Below are positions 1 through 7,441 of a stretch of DNA of 54,059 nucleotides, piece by piece. This DNA comes from Cryobacterium levicorallinum (GTDB lineage Bacteria; Actinomycetota; Actinomycetes; Actinomycetales; Microbacteriaceae). Below the pieces are notes generated by a model that saw only the letters and a program-made list of their open reading frames with translations, was not told the DNA's origin and ran no database searches. Within the stretch, counting starts at the first letter, position 1; each line of letters starts with the position of its first letter. The position numbers and the translations under genes are program-made. The DNA lies in the NCBI RefSeq assembly GCF_004402405.1, contig NZ_SOFE01000015.1, positions 21,445 to 75,503 of the forward strand. The letters are read 5' to 3'.

Positions 1-207
1 GGCATTCGGCTGCCGAAACACGTGTACGCCAACGGGACACCGGAGTGCGCGGGATGTGGCGGAATAATGGACGCTGACGTGGTCACGACTACCACGTTGG
101 AAGGCACCAAGTCCGAGTTGCGGGCTGTCAGCCGGGCCGTCCCTCGTTCATTCGACCCTATGATTCCGCCGGCAGAGACTTCGAGGTGTCCAGGCCTAGA
201 AAAATGA
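1..207 (+). CDS. Possible 3' end of an unidentified gene
   Basis: An open frame runs in from the left edge and stops at 207, with an in-frame GTG at 22. The product contains a CxxC pair (ECAGCGG) followed by a Thr-rich stretch, and I recognise no family. It could be the tail of a longer gene starting outside the window or a chance frame. No ribosome binding site is visible before the GTG. Kept only because it is the sole open candidate in the first 380 bases. Confidence 0.2.
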   Translation, partial: GIRLPKHVYANGTPECAGCGGIMDADVVTTTTLEGTKSELRAVSRAVPRSFDPMIPPAETSRCPGLEK

Positions 208-285
208 GTCCACGTTCTCACCGCTACTTGCAACTCTTTGCAAGAGGGTAGATGAGCGGACAATTTCAGACTGATTTAGGGCAGT

Positions 286-297
286 ACCTACTGGGGC
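286..297 (+). promoter_or_regulatory. ACCTACTGGGGC box upstream of surface protein
   Basis: The 12-mer ACCTACTGGGGC lies about 90 bases before the start of the sortase-anchored protein and is identical to 24835-24846, upstream of a LAL regulator. Shorter forms (CTACTGGGAT) occur before the paralogous regulator. A T-rich run follows at 299-306. The inferred role is a regulator binding site; no protein is known to bind it. Confidence 0.4.
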
Positions 298-385
298 ATT
301 TTTTTTCAAACGATCCACCCATCTGGGTTACAAAATATATGGGCAATTGGGTTCCAAACGGGGCGGCGAACTTTACTATAAACAT

Positions 386-2494
386 ATGAGCGACCTACCT
401 CTGCGGGGTTTTACGAGATCCTCCGCGCGTATTGCCCTGCCCTTTGGCCTGATCATTGCTCTGGTGAGCCTGCTCGTGTTCGTACCGGTGACGCCGGTCT
501 TTGCAGCCGGGTCGCCCACGGGCGCTGTTGCGGATGCGTGGCCCGCTAGTTGGAACAGCTATCGCTTCAGCGACGGTACGTCTGTTCGCGATACGAACAC
601 CGACCAAAACCCTCCTTACACTGATCTTGCCAGCGGAGCGTGCACTGGTGCCTGCGTGGGGTCTGAAGCAACGGTGCAGTATGCCGCGACGGGCACGACA
701 GCTTTCTTTCGCACCCGACTGGCGACCAATCCCGCCGACAACACCAAAGGCGGCCTGTTTGGCGGAGCCTTCCTGACTGTCCTGGCCGTCAACGACGTCG
801 TCAAGGCCGTCGTCGGCGTGAACGGCAAGGAATCAGCAAAGGACTTCGTGTATGTCACGGACTCGGTTGGAGGAACAATCTCGACCATCTACACCTACCC
901 CTTCGACAATGCCGGGGGGCAAACCTCCGGCGGGATGCGCGTGGTCCCGGCGGGAGACGGCTCAGGACAGTATTTCCTCGACTACCAGGTACCGTTGAGC
1001 TATATCACGGCGATCTCGGGCAACACCATCACGGCGTCGACGCCGATTAAACTCTTTTACGGCTCCTCGGCGGCAGCAAACCTCTCGGTCATCAATAAGG
1101 ACTTCATGACCGGAAGTGCAGTCAACTTTGCAAACCTGTCGACGGTGTCGTTTTCGCCCGCTTCACTGGCCGTGTCCGCGGGAGCAGTAATTGCATCTGG
1201 CAGCAACCCGCCCACTGAGGGTGCCACCAGCTCATACTCCGTGACCGTGTCCGCCTCGAACCCCGGCGGAGGAGCGCTCAGCAATGCTGCTGTGACGATT
1301 CCTGTTCCATCAGGGGTGACCGTGACCTCGCCGTCGACAGGAGTCGGATCAATCACAGGCTCGCCGCTCGTCTGGACGATAGGTAGCCTTCTGCCCGGAC
1401 AGACCGTCACTGCGACGTTCACCGCATCGGTAACGCCGAGCGCCGGTGACGTTGGAGCAAACTACACACTCGTATCAGCGCAGTCTGGAAGCGGCACCGA
1501 CACTCCTTTCTCCGCGACCCGCACAGCAACGGGCGGGGCGATTCTGGTGGGTCCTGTCGCAGCTGCGCCGGCTCCGGTGGGCAGCTACACGGTGAGTTTC
1601 AGCTCTGCTGTGGGTAGCCCGGTTGCGGATGAGACTGTGGTTGAGGGTGACCTGGCGACGAACCCGGGGGAGCCTTCGCGCGCCGGCTATACCTTCGATG
1701 GGTGGTTCACGGCTGCTGCGGGTGGCAGTGAGTGGGATTTCACGACTCCGATCACGGGTGACACCACTCTGTTCGCGCAGTGGACGGTGGTCTCGATCGT
1801 CGATCCGCCTGCAACTTTCACCGCAATGTTCAATTCGAACGACGGCATCGGGTCGATGACAGCACAGTCGGGGTCGGCTTCGGGCACGCTCATGCTGAAC
1901 ACGTTCACGCGTGCCGGATACCTTTTTAGCGGCTGGAATACGGCGGCCGACGGGTCTGGTGTCCCCTTCGCCGACGGCACCCACTTCCCCTTCACCTCGA
2001 ACACCACTTTGTACGCACAGTGGACCCCTGCTTCAGGGCCGGTCGATGAGAGTCCTGATATCAAGATCTCGCTGAATTTGGATCTCGTGGCGGGTGACCG
2101 TGTCGGAGGAGCGCCGGCATATGTCTCCGGATACGACTTGCTTGAAGGATCTACGTACACCGTGACTTTGCGGTCAAATCCTGTCGTGCTTCTTCGAGGC
2201 ACTGTCGGCAGCTCAGGGATGTTCAACACGACCGTGTTTATGCCTGCAGGCGTGACCCCAGGTCAGCACACGCTCACGCTTGACGCAGTTGGTGTCGATG
2301 GGGTTGCGCGTAGCCGCGTCGTCTACATCACCGTCGGTGCCGAAGGAACAGCGATCTACGTCTCAACCATCGAGGCCGAGACTGGTGACCTTGCAGCCAC
2401 TGGTGTGGATGCAGGACCGCTTGGACTTCTCGCACTGATACTGCTTGGGCTCGGTGCCGTCTTGATCCGCCGCCGAAACCGGACCGTCTGCTAG
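386..2494 (+). CDS. Sortase-anchored surface protein with InlB-type repeats
   Basis: A secreted cell-wall protein of 702 residues. The first ~40 residues form a signal peptide (basic N-terminus, long hydrophobic core, VFA|AG cleavage site). A DUF11-like beta-sandwich region (around residues 270-370) precedes two Listeria-Bacteroides (InlB B-type) repeats at about 399-466 and 477-546, each ending in TTLFAQW or TTLYAQW. The C-terminus carries LAATG (669-673), a hydrophobic span and an RRR tail, the usual order for a sortase substrate; LAxTG fits class E sortases. ATG at 386 is preferred over an in-frame TTG at 347 because it puts the signal peptide near the N-terminus. No sortase gene is visible in the window. 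A strong terminator follows directly. Function is probably adhesion or a matrix role, inferred from architecture only. Confidence 0.85.
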   Translation: MSDLPLRGFTRSSARIALPFGLIIALVSLLVFVPVTPVFAAGSPTGAVADAWPASWNSYRFSDGTSVRDTNTDQNPPYTDLASGACTGACVGSEATVQYAATGTTAFFRTRLATNPADNTKGGLFGGAFLTVLAVNDVVKAVVGVNGKESAKDFVYVTDSVGGTISTIYTYPFDNAGGQTSGGMRVVPAGDGSGQYFLDYQVPLSYITAISGNTITASTPIKLFYGSSAAANLSVINKDFMTGSAVNFANLSTVSFSPASLAVSAGAVIASGSNPPTEGATSSYSVTVSASNPGGGALSNAAVTIPVPSGVTVTSPSTGVGSITGSPLVWTIGSLLPGQTVTATFTASVTPSAGDVGANYTLVSAQSGSGTDTPFSATRTATGGAILVGPVAAAPAPVGSYTVSFSSAVGSPVADETVVEGDLATNPGEPSRAGYTFDGWFTAAAGGSEWDFTTPITGDTTLFAQWTVVSIVDPPATFTAMFNSNDGIGSMTAQSGSASGTLMLNTFTRAGYLFSGWNTAADGSGVPFADGTHFPFTSNTTLYAQWTPASGPVDESPDIKISLNLDLVAGDRVGGAPAYVSGYDLLEGSTYTVTLRSNPVVLLRGTVGSSGMFNTTVFMPAGVTPGQHTLTLDAVGVDGVARSRVVYITVGAEGTAIYVSTIEAETGDLAATGVDAGPLGLLALILLGLGAVLIRRRNRTVC

Positions 2495-2496
2495 TG

Positions 2497-2532
2497 GAGG
2501 TCCCGCAGCCGCAGACGCGGCTGCGGGACCTC
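2497..2532 (+). terminator. Perfect 16-bp hairpin after the surface-protein gene
   Basis: Arms 2497-2512 and 2517-2532 are exact inverse complements with a 4-nt AGAC loop, starting three bases after the TAG of the surface-protein gene. A short pyrimidine tail (TTCTC) follows. Typical intrinsic terminator geometry for a high-GC genome. Confidence 0.85.
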
Positions 2533-2586
2533 TTCTCGAACAAGACGATTCGAAATCTTGAAACGCGACGCCGGTGCGTGGCAACA

Positions 2587-2715
2587 TAAACGGTCTGCAA
2601 CGGCGTCAAGGTCGTCATCGAAGAGGTCTGCGGACGTGTCGAGGGTCATCGCCGCGGCGGCATGACCGAGCATTCGTTGCACCGCTTTGATCCGCGTGCC
2701 GCGGCTTACCCGGGT
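2587..2715 (-). pseudogene. C-terminal remnant of a tyrosine recombinase (integrase)
   Basis: Read on the minus strand, this stretch gives IKAVQRMLGHAAAAMTLDT then SADLFDDDLDAVADRL, the end of actinobacterial phage-type integrases. Intact relatives have Tyr where this has Ser (LDxYADLF); that Tyr is the catalytic nucleophile. The TCC codon at 2632-2634 differs from TAC by one base. Everything upstream (the Arg-His-Arg core) is missing, replaced by an unrelated gene on the opposite strand. A dead scar of an old integration. Confidence 0.8.
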
Positions 2716-3069
2716 GCCCATGAGGTGGAGGAGCTGGAAGACCACCTGCGTGAGCAGATCGAAGACCCGCTAGCCAACGGGCTCGACCACGACCACGACC
2801 ACGCGTTCCTCGTGGCGATCAAGCGGCTGGGCAACCTCGACGCCATCTCCCGGGAATTCGCCCGGGAACACTCCGATCGGCTCGGGACGCAGCTAGTGCT
2901 CGTGCCAGACGACGCCGACGCCACCCGCGCGCCGGCCTGGCGCGAACTTGCCGTGGTGCGCGGCATCGCCCTGGGGTCGGGGCTGGCCGTCAAGGCCGGC
3001 CTGACGGTTTACGGGGTGTGGGCTGCTGTCGTCCTGGTGATATTCGCGCCGGTGTTCGGCTTCGCGTGA
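2662..3069 (+). CDS. Truncated permease-prefix-domain protein
   Basis: Residues from about 22 to 75 (EVEELEDHLREQIED through REFAREHSDRL) match the permease prefix domain 1 found at the N-terminus of actinobacterial membrane proteins. One hydrophobic helix (about 108-132) closes the protein, whereas intact relatives continue with several membrane segments. The first ~20 residues do not match the family and are encoded antisense to the integrase remnant, so the natural 5' end was probably lost at the recombination junction. ATG 2662 is the only obvious start and may not be used. Confidence 0.55.
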   Translation: MTEHSLHRFDPRAAAYPGAHEVEELEDHLREQIEDPLANGLDHDHDHAFLVAIKRLGNLDAISREFAREHSDRLGTQLVLVPDDADATRAPAWRELAVVRGIALGSGLAVKAGLTVYGVWAAVVLVIFAPVFGFA

Positions 3070-3101
3070 GCGCTGCAGACTGATCGAAGCGGATGCCCGG
3101 G

Positions 3102-3986
3102 TCAGCCCAGCTTCGTCAGTGCGGTCATTGACATCGACGAGGATTGACCGTTCTGGCAGGTCTGGTACAGCAGGTCGAAGCCGCGCGGCAGATCGGTGGT
3201 GGTGGCGGTGGCCTGGTTGAGCATCGCCACGATGCCCTCGACCCGGTAGGTGCCCGCGCGCAGCCCGGTCAGGGTGATGAGTGTGCCCGGCTCTTCGGGA
3301 AAGTCGCGCCCGCCGCACGACCAGTGTTCGGCGATCGTAGCCACACCGTAGCTGGCGGTGAGGTCCACGGAGCCGAGGCATGCGTCAAGTTCCGGGTACC
3401 AACCGGCGGCGTGCACGTGGTTCGTGTACCGATCGCGGATGATGCGCTCCTGTTCGATGCTCCAGGCTGCGACGGCGTCGGTAACGACCTGCCTGGCTTC
3501 GGCCAGGTCCTGGTCGACGCTCGTTAGCGTGTCGGCGGCCGGGAAGCCGAGCGCGGCGAGCCGAGCTGCGGCCTGGCGCAGTGCGATGCCCGCCGACAGC
3601 AGGTCGTCGTTCGGAGCGTGAGCCGCAGCATCCGTCGCCACTTTCAGCGCTTCGGTGGTGGGGCGGATGCGCACGGTCGCGTTTTCGATGGCCGTGCGAA
3701 GCGCAACGCGCGGCTCCTCGGTGAGTACCTTCCCGGCGCTGTCCGCGAGCAGGCGCCGAGCGTCAACGATCGCCGTCTCGGTCGCGCCAGCCAGGTCAGC
3801 GGTGGCCGCCTGGCGGGTGGCGAGGGAGGCAGAGGTCGACGTGTAGTCGGCCCAAGCGGTGGCACGGAGGGTGAACAGCGTGCCGCCGCAAATCAGGAGG
3901 GCTGCCGCAGCGAGGCCGGTCGCGCGGAGCATCCGTCGACGAAGCTTGCTGTCGCTGACCGCAGGGTTGGTCGGAGGAGTCCCCAT
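3102..3986 (-). CDS. Membrane-anchored protein of unknown function
   Basis: A 294-residue protein with a short basic N-terminus and a single membrane segment at about 22-44 (GLAAAALLICGGTLFTL), then a long Ala-rich helical region and a C-terminal globular part with several Cys (CLGSVD, WSCGGRDF, LLYQTCQNG). I do not recognise the family. The ATG lies 3 bases after the stop of the tiny YccF-like gene upstream, so translation is probably coupled. The topology suggests an extracytoplasmic domain held by one helix. Confidence 0.7.
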   Translation of the reverse strand: MGTPPTNPAVSDSKLRRRMLRATGLAAAALLICGGTLFTLRATAWADYTSTSASLATRQAATADLAGATETAIVDARRLLADSAGKVLTEEPRVALRTAIENATVRIRPTTEALKVATDAAAHAPNDDLLSAGIALRQAAARLAALGFPAADTLTSVDQDLAEARQVVTDAVAAWSIEQERIIRDRYTNHVHAAGWYPELDACLGSVDLTASYGVATIAEHWSCGGRDFPEEPGTLITLTGLRAGTYRVEGIVAMLNQATATTTDLPRGFDLLYQTCQNGQSSSMSMTALTKLG

Positions 3987-3989
3987 CGC

Positions 3990-4124
3990 TTACTGCGTGA
4001 CCATGATTTGTTTGCCGAGGGGCATGAGTGCGACCGGGATGGCGATGATGAGCGCGGCCAGCAGATAACCGAGGAGCAGCCAGATGACTGGGAGCACGAG
4101 CCAGACGACGTTGAGGAACATCAT
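3990..4124 (-). CDS. Tiny YccF-like membrane protein
   Basis: A 44-residue, almost wholly hydrophobic protein. The NVVWLVLPVIWLLLGYLLAA segment followed by IPVALMPLGKQ resembles one YccF repeat (family pattern NllWlvlgG..L.GyllaG...IGIPfGkq). YccF proteins normally have two such repeats in over 100 residues, so this is a half-length or decayed form. GGGGA lies 8 bases before the ATG. Its start overlaps the stop of the upstream tiny gene (ATGA), and its stop is 3 bases before the next start, so the three genes are tightly coupled. Confidence 0.6.
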   Translation of the reverse strand: MMFLNVVWLVLPVIWLLLGYLLAALIIAIPVALMPLGKQIMVTQ

Positions 4125-4222
4125 AATCGGTCCCCATTCTCGCAGGCTGCGTCTCGGACTCGTTCGACGGCAGGGCCGAGCACGCTCAGCGTTACCAGCG
4201 ACTCGAACAGCGCATCGAGCAT
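4121..4222 (-). CDS. 33-residue small protein coupled to the YccF-like gene
   Basis: A short open frame encoding an amphipathic peptide (MLDALFESLVTLSVLGPAVE, then a charged tail ending ENGDRL). Support comes from context: a GAGGG ribosome binding site at 4231-4235 spaced 8 bases from the ATG, and a 4-base ATGA overlap with the next gene. The frame stays open to a GTG at 4342, but that part overlaps a repeat element, so the internal ATG is preferred. Function unknown; it could be a leader peptide or small membrane-associated protein. Confidence 0.45.
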   Translation of the reverse strand: MLDALFESLVTLSVLGPAVERVRDAACENGDRL

Positions 4223-4289
4223 CGGTCCGTCCCTCAGCTCAGCAGGGCCTATATCGGCTCTGCTGACGAGTGCGCCAGCTGAAACGCGC

Positions 4290-4359
4290 GACCGCGCTCG
4301 AAGTGGGTAGCCGCTACGGTAACGCACGGGCGCAGCTGCCACCCGGATCGGGCGCGCTT
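4290..4359. repeat. Diverged copy of the CGCTACGGTAAC hairpin repeat
   Basis: Aligns with the copies at 11159-11223 and 12692-12756: a GAcCGCGCtCGA..GTGGGT left part, the invariant CGCTACGGTAAC core (4312-4323), and CGGGCGCGCT at the right end. The arms have drifted, so the hairpin is weaker here. This is the third member of the family in the window. From 4360 to 4628 I see no gene and no further structure. Confidence 0.5.
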
Positions 4360-4628
4360 ATATCGTCCTCGTTACCGTGTCTGGAGCTCATACCTTGCTG
4401 TTTCGGGTGCGACGCGTTCCGCGGTCGGGTATCAGGAGGGCTCTTCCTTGTTGGTGACCGTCTCGATCCAGTCGACGGCGTCAGCTTGGGCCACCACAGT
4501 TCGATATTCATACGGCGCAGTCTGCCATGCTGCCGCCGATGTGCGGTAGGCCGTAGCATCCGCTGGCAGCATCGGTGAATGGTCACGGACCGGCGACCAC
4601 GCCCGCGCCTGATCGATAAACTTTGGAT

Positions 4629-5399
4629 ATGTCAGACCAGCACTACGAGCAGGATGAAACCCTGCGCCTTCCCACCCTTCAGTTTCGCGTCGTTCTCGAT
4701 CTGGGCGCCCGGCTCGCTGCAGCGATCACGCTGCCGCCGAAGCTGGCCCATCCCGACCTGTTCGCCGACCGCGACGACGAGGGAGAGGCCCTCAACCTGT
4801 CGATCGATTACGACAGCGGTCAACTGCACGTGCTGCTCGATGAAGCCGGCCCCAGCTTTCACTATCACGGCACCGCCGACCCGTACGAGAGCCCGTGGCC
4901 GGAGGATCAAACCGCCATTCTGCTCGAATGGGCGCTCATTCTGGTGCAGGAGATCGATGGACTCGATGAGCTGCTCGACTCGATCTATGAGGCCGCCGAG
5001 TGGTTCGAGCAGGGCTTCACGCTCTATGTTCCCGAGACGGACCCGACCCAGCTCGAACTGATCGAGGTCGACATTATCGGCGAGCTGCTGACCTTGCCGT
5101 GGCTGGGGTCCGGGCGGGTCGACCACGAACACATCGACGGCGACAACCACCCGATCGCGCTGCTCTGGAACATGAACAACGCTGACACCGACGTGCCGAT
5201 CGCGCGCGCCTGGCTCGACCCGCAAACCGGGGAGCCCCGCACCGCGGCGGAGCCCGGGGTGGATTGGACCGCCGTCGCCATGAGCGAAGACGAGGTGCTG
5301 CAGTGGCTCGTCGGCATCTACACCAACCACCACGTGGCCCCGACACCCGAGGCGCAGATCATGCGCGCGGCGCTCGAGCGCATGGGCGGCATCAGCTGA
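4629..5399 (+). CDS. Acidic protein of unknown function
   Basis: A cytoplasmic protein of about 256 residues with no signal peptide or membrane segment, rich in Asp and Glu, with a conserved-looking WPEDQTAILLEW segment and a C-terminal helix (EAQIMRAALERMGGIS). I do not recognise a named family. ATG 4629 is chosen over TTG 4623; there is no clear ribosome binding site. Its stop lies one base from the stop of the next gene on the other strand, so the two are tail-to-tail. Confidence 0.75.
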   Translation: MSDQHYEQDETLRLPTLQFRVVLDLGARLAAAITLPPKLAHPDLFADRDDEGEALNLSIDYDSGQLHVLLDEAGPSFHYHGTADPYESPWPEDQTAILLEWALILVQEIDGLDELLDSIYEAAEWFEQGFTLYVPETDPTQLELIEVDIIGELLTLPWLGSGRVDHEHIDGDNHPIALLWNMNNADTDVPIARAWLDPQTGEPRTAAEPGVDWTAVAMSEDEVLQWLVGIYTNHHVAPTPEAQIMRAALERMGGIS

Positions 5400-5400
5400 G

Positions 5401-6414
5401 TCAGCTCATTCGCGGCGCGCGGGTCAGCGCGGCGAGCAGACGCTCGAGCGGACCCTGGCCCAGAAGATAGCGCCACAGACTGGCCAGGATGAACGTGAGC
5501 AGCAGCATCCAGATCAGCAACGGCCAGCCGGGGTAGTCAACCTCCCGGCCGCCGGCGACCACGATGGCCAGGACCATAATCTGCAGGGTGTAGACGGTCA
5601 GGGCCATCGATCCGGTCGCTCCGACCGGCGAGAGGATGCCGCGCAGCATCCGACCCAGCTGGCCACGTTCCACCGCCGTGAGCCAGAGCAGCGCGCCGAT
5701 CAGTGCGATGGCGAGCCCGCCAGAGCCGGTCACTTCGGCGATCGATCCGGAGTGCGCCTCGGCGCTGACCCCGGGGAGCACGGTGGCCGCGCCGTAACCG
5801 GCCACCGCCGCTGACGCGCCGACACCGACGAGGGCGACCTGGTTTTTCGCACGCCGCAGATCGGACCGTGCGACGATCAGGCCGGCCAGAAGAAACGGCA
5901 TCCAGATCAGCACCGGGTAGGTGCCGTTGAGAAAGAAATAGTCGACGAAATAGGCGAGCGTGGGCTGGTCGACATCCACGTCGACCTGGGCGGCGCCGAG
6001 CATGGGCGCCCCCAGCAGAAACGCGACGCCGATCAGGCAGAGCAGCCACCGACGCAGAAACAACAGCGGCAGAAGCAGCAGGAACATCAGGGCGTAGAAG
6101 TGCAGAATGATGGCGATGCCGCTGTGCAGGCTGGACAGCACCAGGCCGAGCAGAAACAAAAACAGCGCGCGCACCACGATGCCGACGACGCGATCCGAAC
6201 GTTGGCCGCGACCGAGCGGATGCGCCGATCCGGTCATGATTCCGAGCGATACCCCGGCCAGGGTCGCGAACAGAATGGAGGAGCGCCCATCGACGAGCAA
6301 TTCGGCGTCACCCGCGCGCGGAATGGCATGGGCCACGAACATGCCGATGATCGCCAGCCCGCGGGTGATGTCGATGGCAACGACCCGTTCGCCCCGATCA
6401 GGCCTCGTCTGCAT
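5401..6414 (-). CDS. DUF418/DUF1624-like polytopic membrane protein
   Basis: A 337-residue protein with about ten hydrophobic segments. It opens with RVVAIDITRGLAIIGMFVAH, the hallmark first helix of the heparan-alpha-glucosaminide acetyltransferase-like and DUF418 families, and ends with a YTLQIMVLAIVV helix and a WRYLLGQGPLERLLA tail as in DUF418. Members are thought to transfer acyl groups across the membrane, but no substrate can be inferred here. The start sits 6 nt after a TAGCCT -10 box, so the mRNA is probably leaderless. Confidence 0.8.
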   Translation of the reverse strand: MQTRPDRGERVVAIDITRGLAIIGMFVAHAIPRAGDAELLVDGRSSILFATLAGVSLGIMTGSAHPLGRGQRSDRVVGIVVRALFLFLLGLVLSSLHSGIAIILHFYALMFLLLLPLLFLRRWLLCLIGVAFLLGAPMLGAAQVDVDVDQPTLAYFVDYFFLNGTYPVLIWMPFLLAGLIVARSDLRRAKNQVALVGVGASAAVAGYGAATVLPGVSAEAHSGSIAEVTGSGGLAIALIGALLWLTAVERGQLGRMLRGILSPVGATGSMALTVYTLQIMVLAIVVAGGREVDYPGWPLLIWMLLLTFILASLWRYLLGQGPLERLLAALTRAPRMS

Positions 6415-6420
6415 GAGAAT

Positions 6421-6426
6421 AGGCTA
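6421..6426 (-). promoter_or_regulatory. Leaderless-type -10 box for the DUF418-like gene
   Basis: TAGCCT on the minus strand, 6 nt before the ATG at 6414. This spacing puts the expected transcription start on or next to the start codon. No ribosome binding site is present. Confidence 0.5.
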
Positions 6427-6441
6427 CGGGTTCTTGCGGCC

Positions 6442-6650
6442 TCACGCAGTCGGGTTCGCGCTTTCCGCCAGCGCGCCGGTCAGATCAAGTGCGAGCGACG
6501 TCGTCAGGTGCAGCCGGGCGAAGAACGCGTCGTCGTGTCTGACCACGATGAGCACTCCCCGGTAGCCGAGCAGGGCGTCGACGAGCTGGTCGACGCTCTA
6601 CCGGTCGAGATTGTTGCTGGGTTCGTCGGTGCCGACCGGTCGGTCGAGGT
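6442..6650 (-). pseudogene. C-terminal remnant of an ABC-F ATPase
   Basis: The minus strand reads GTDEPSNNLDR-stop-SVDQLVDALLGYRGVL then IVVRHDDAFFARL. This is the Walker B, D-loop and H-loop end of an ABC-F protein (usual LLDEPTNNLD, and SHD in the switch). A TAG at 6598-6600 interrupts the frame, Thr of EPTNN is Ser, and the Ser of SHD is Arg. The whole upstream gene, including both Walker A motifs, is absent. The ABC-F family comprises cytosolic ribosome-associated ATPases, some giving antibiotic resistance. From about 6650 to 6865 I see nothing reliable. Confidence 0.75.
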
Positions 6651-6865
6651 CGGCGGCGCTGAATCCGAGGTCCTCAGAGGTGTTGAAGGCACTTGCACCG
6701 GAACCGAACTGGCGAGGGTCAGCGCAGGGACTGCGGCGCGAAAGCGACGAGAATCTTCACTGGTGCAACCTCACGTTGGGAACATGAACGACTCAAGCCT
6801 CAGACGCAGCTGTGCGCATACCACGCGTCACCAACCGGCGCTCACATGCGGGAGCGGTAGCCTGA

Positions 6866-6879
6866 AGTTGCAAGCAACT
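6866..6879. promoter_or_regulatory. Small palindrome before the HPF gene
   Basis: AGTTGC-AA-GCAACT, a perfect 6-bp inverted repeat ending just before the GGAGGAG ribosome binding site (6881-6887). A TAGCCT -10-like box lies at 6858-6863. It could be an operator or a small 5'-UTR hairpin. Confidence 0.3.
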
Positions 6880-6891
6880 GGAGGAGTAATT

Positions 6892-7236
6892 ATGCAGGTC
6901 ATCGTGAATACCGACAGCAATATTGACGGCACCGATCGGGTTTCTGGCGCGCTCGAAACGATTGTCGAAGAGTCCCTTTCGCGCTACGGCGAACGCCTGA
7001 CCCGGGTTGAGGTTCACCTCTCCGACGGCAGCGCCGGCCGCAGCAGCGCCGACGACATCAAGTGCACCCTCGAGGCCCGCCCAGCCGGCGGCACGCCCGT
7101 CGTCGTCACCGAAAACGCCAACGCCGTGGAGGAAGCCCTGACCGGTGCCCTGCACAAGATGAAGAGCCTGCTGGAGAGCCACTTCGGCAAGCTGGATGCC
7201 CGTAAGGGCAACCTCCCGATGGGCGAGGTCGTCTAA
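6892..7236 (+). CDS. HPF/RaiA-family ribosome-associated protein
   Basis: A 114-residue protein with the hibernation-promoting-factor/RaiA fold pattern: a beta start (MQVIVNTDSNIDG), the LSRYGERLTRVEVHLSDGS segment and an ALHKMKSLLESHFGKLDARK helix. These proteins bind the 30S decoding region and dampen translation or store ribosomes in stationary phase. It is short, lacking the C-terminal dimerisation domain of long HPF. A perfect GGAGGAG precedes the ATG by 4 bases. A larger open frame through this region in the same phase is not credible upstream. A terminator follows. Confidence 0.8.
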   Translation: MQVIVNTDSNIDGTDRVSGALETIVEESLSRYGERLTRVEVHLSDGSAGRSSADDIKCTLEARPAGGTPVVVTENANAVEEALTGALHKMKSLLESHFGKLDARKGNLPMGEVV

Positions 7237-7268
7237 CTCACCGCGCGGCGGTCGGGGCACCCTTTGTC

Positions 7269-7302
7269 GCTCGGGGCACCCCGAGGACTGGGTGCCCCGA
7301 GC
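7269..7302 (+). terminator. Hairpin terminator after the HPF gene
   Basis: Perfect 13-bp arms GCTCGGGGCACCC (7269-7281) and its complement (7290-7302), with an 8-nt loop, 32 bases after the HPF stop. No U-run follows, which is common in actinobacteria. Confidence 0.7.
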
Positions 7303-7441
7303 GGCGCAGCGCGGCTGGCAACCTCATGCCAGAAGGTGTGGCACCGTTCGTGCAGCCCAGCGCCGATGGTAACGTCGCCTAGGTCTGCCCAGCGATTGGC
7401 AGCGGTGCCCCTCTGTTTGCTCCTCTGCTAGGAACTCCCCC

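Noticed and set aside
4270..4586. Open frames on both strands between the small cluster and the acidic protein
   Set aside because: No ribosome binding sites, no recognisable product, and they overlap a diverged hairpin repeat.
6100..6891. Long plus-strand open frame running into the HPF gene
   Set aside because: It is antisense to the membrane-protein gene and the ABC-F remnant, and has no family resemblance before the HPF start; the real start has GGAGGAG at 6881.
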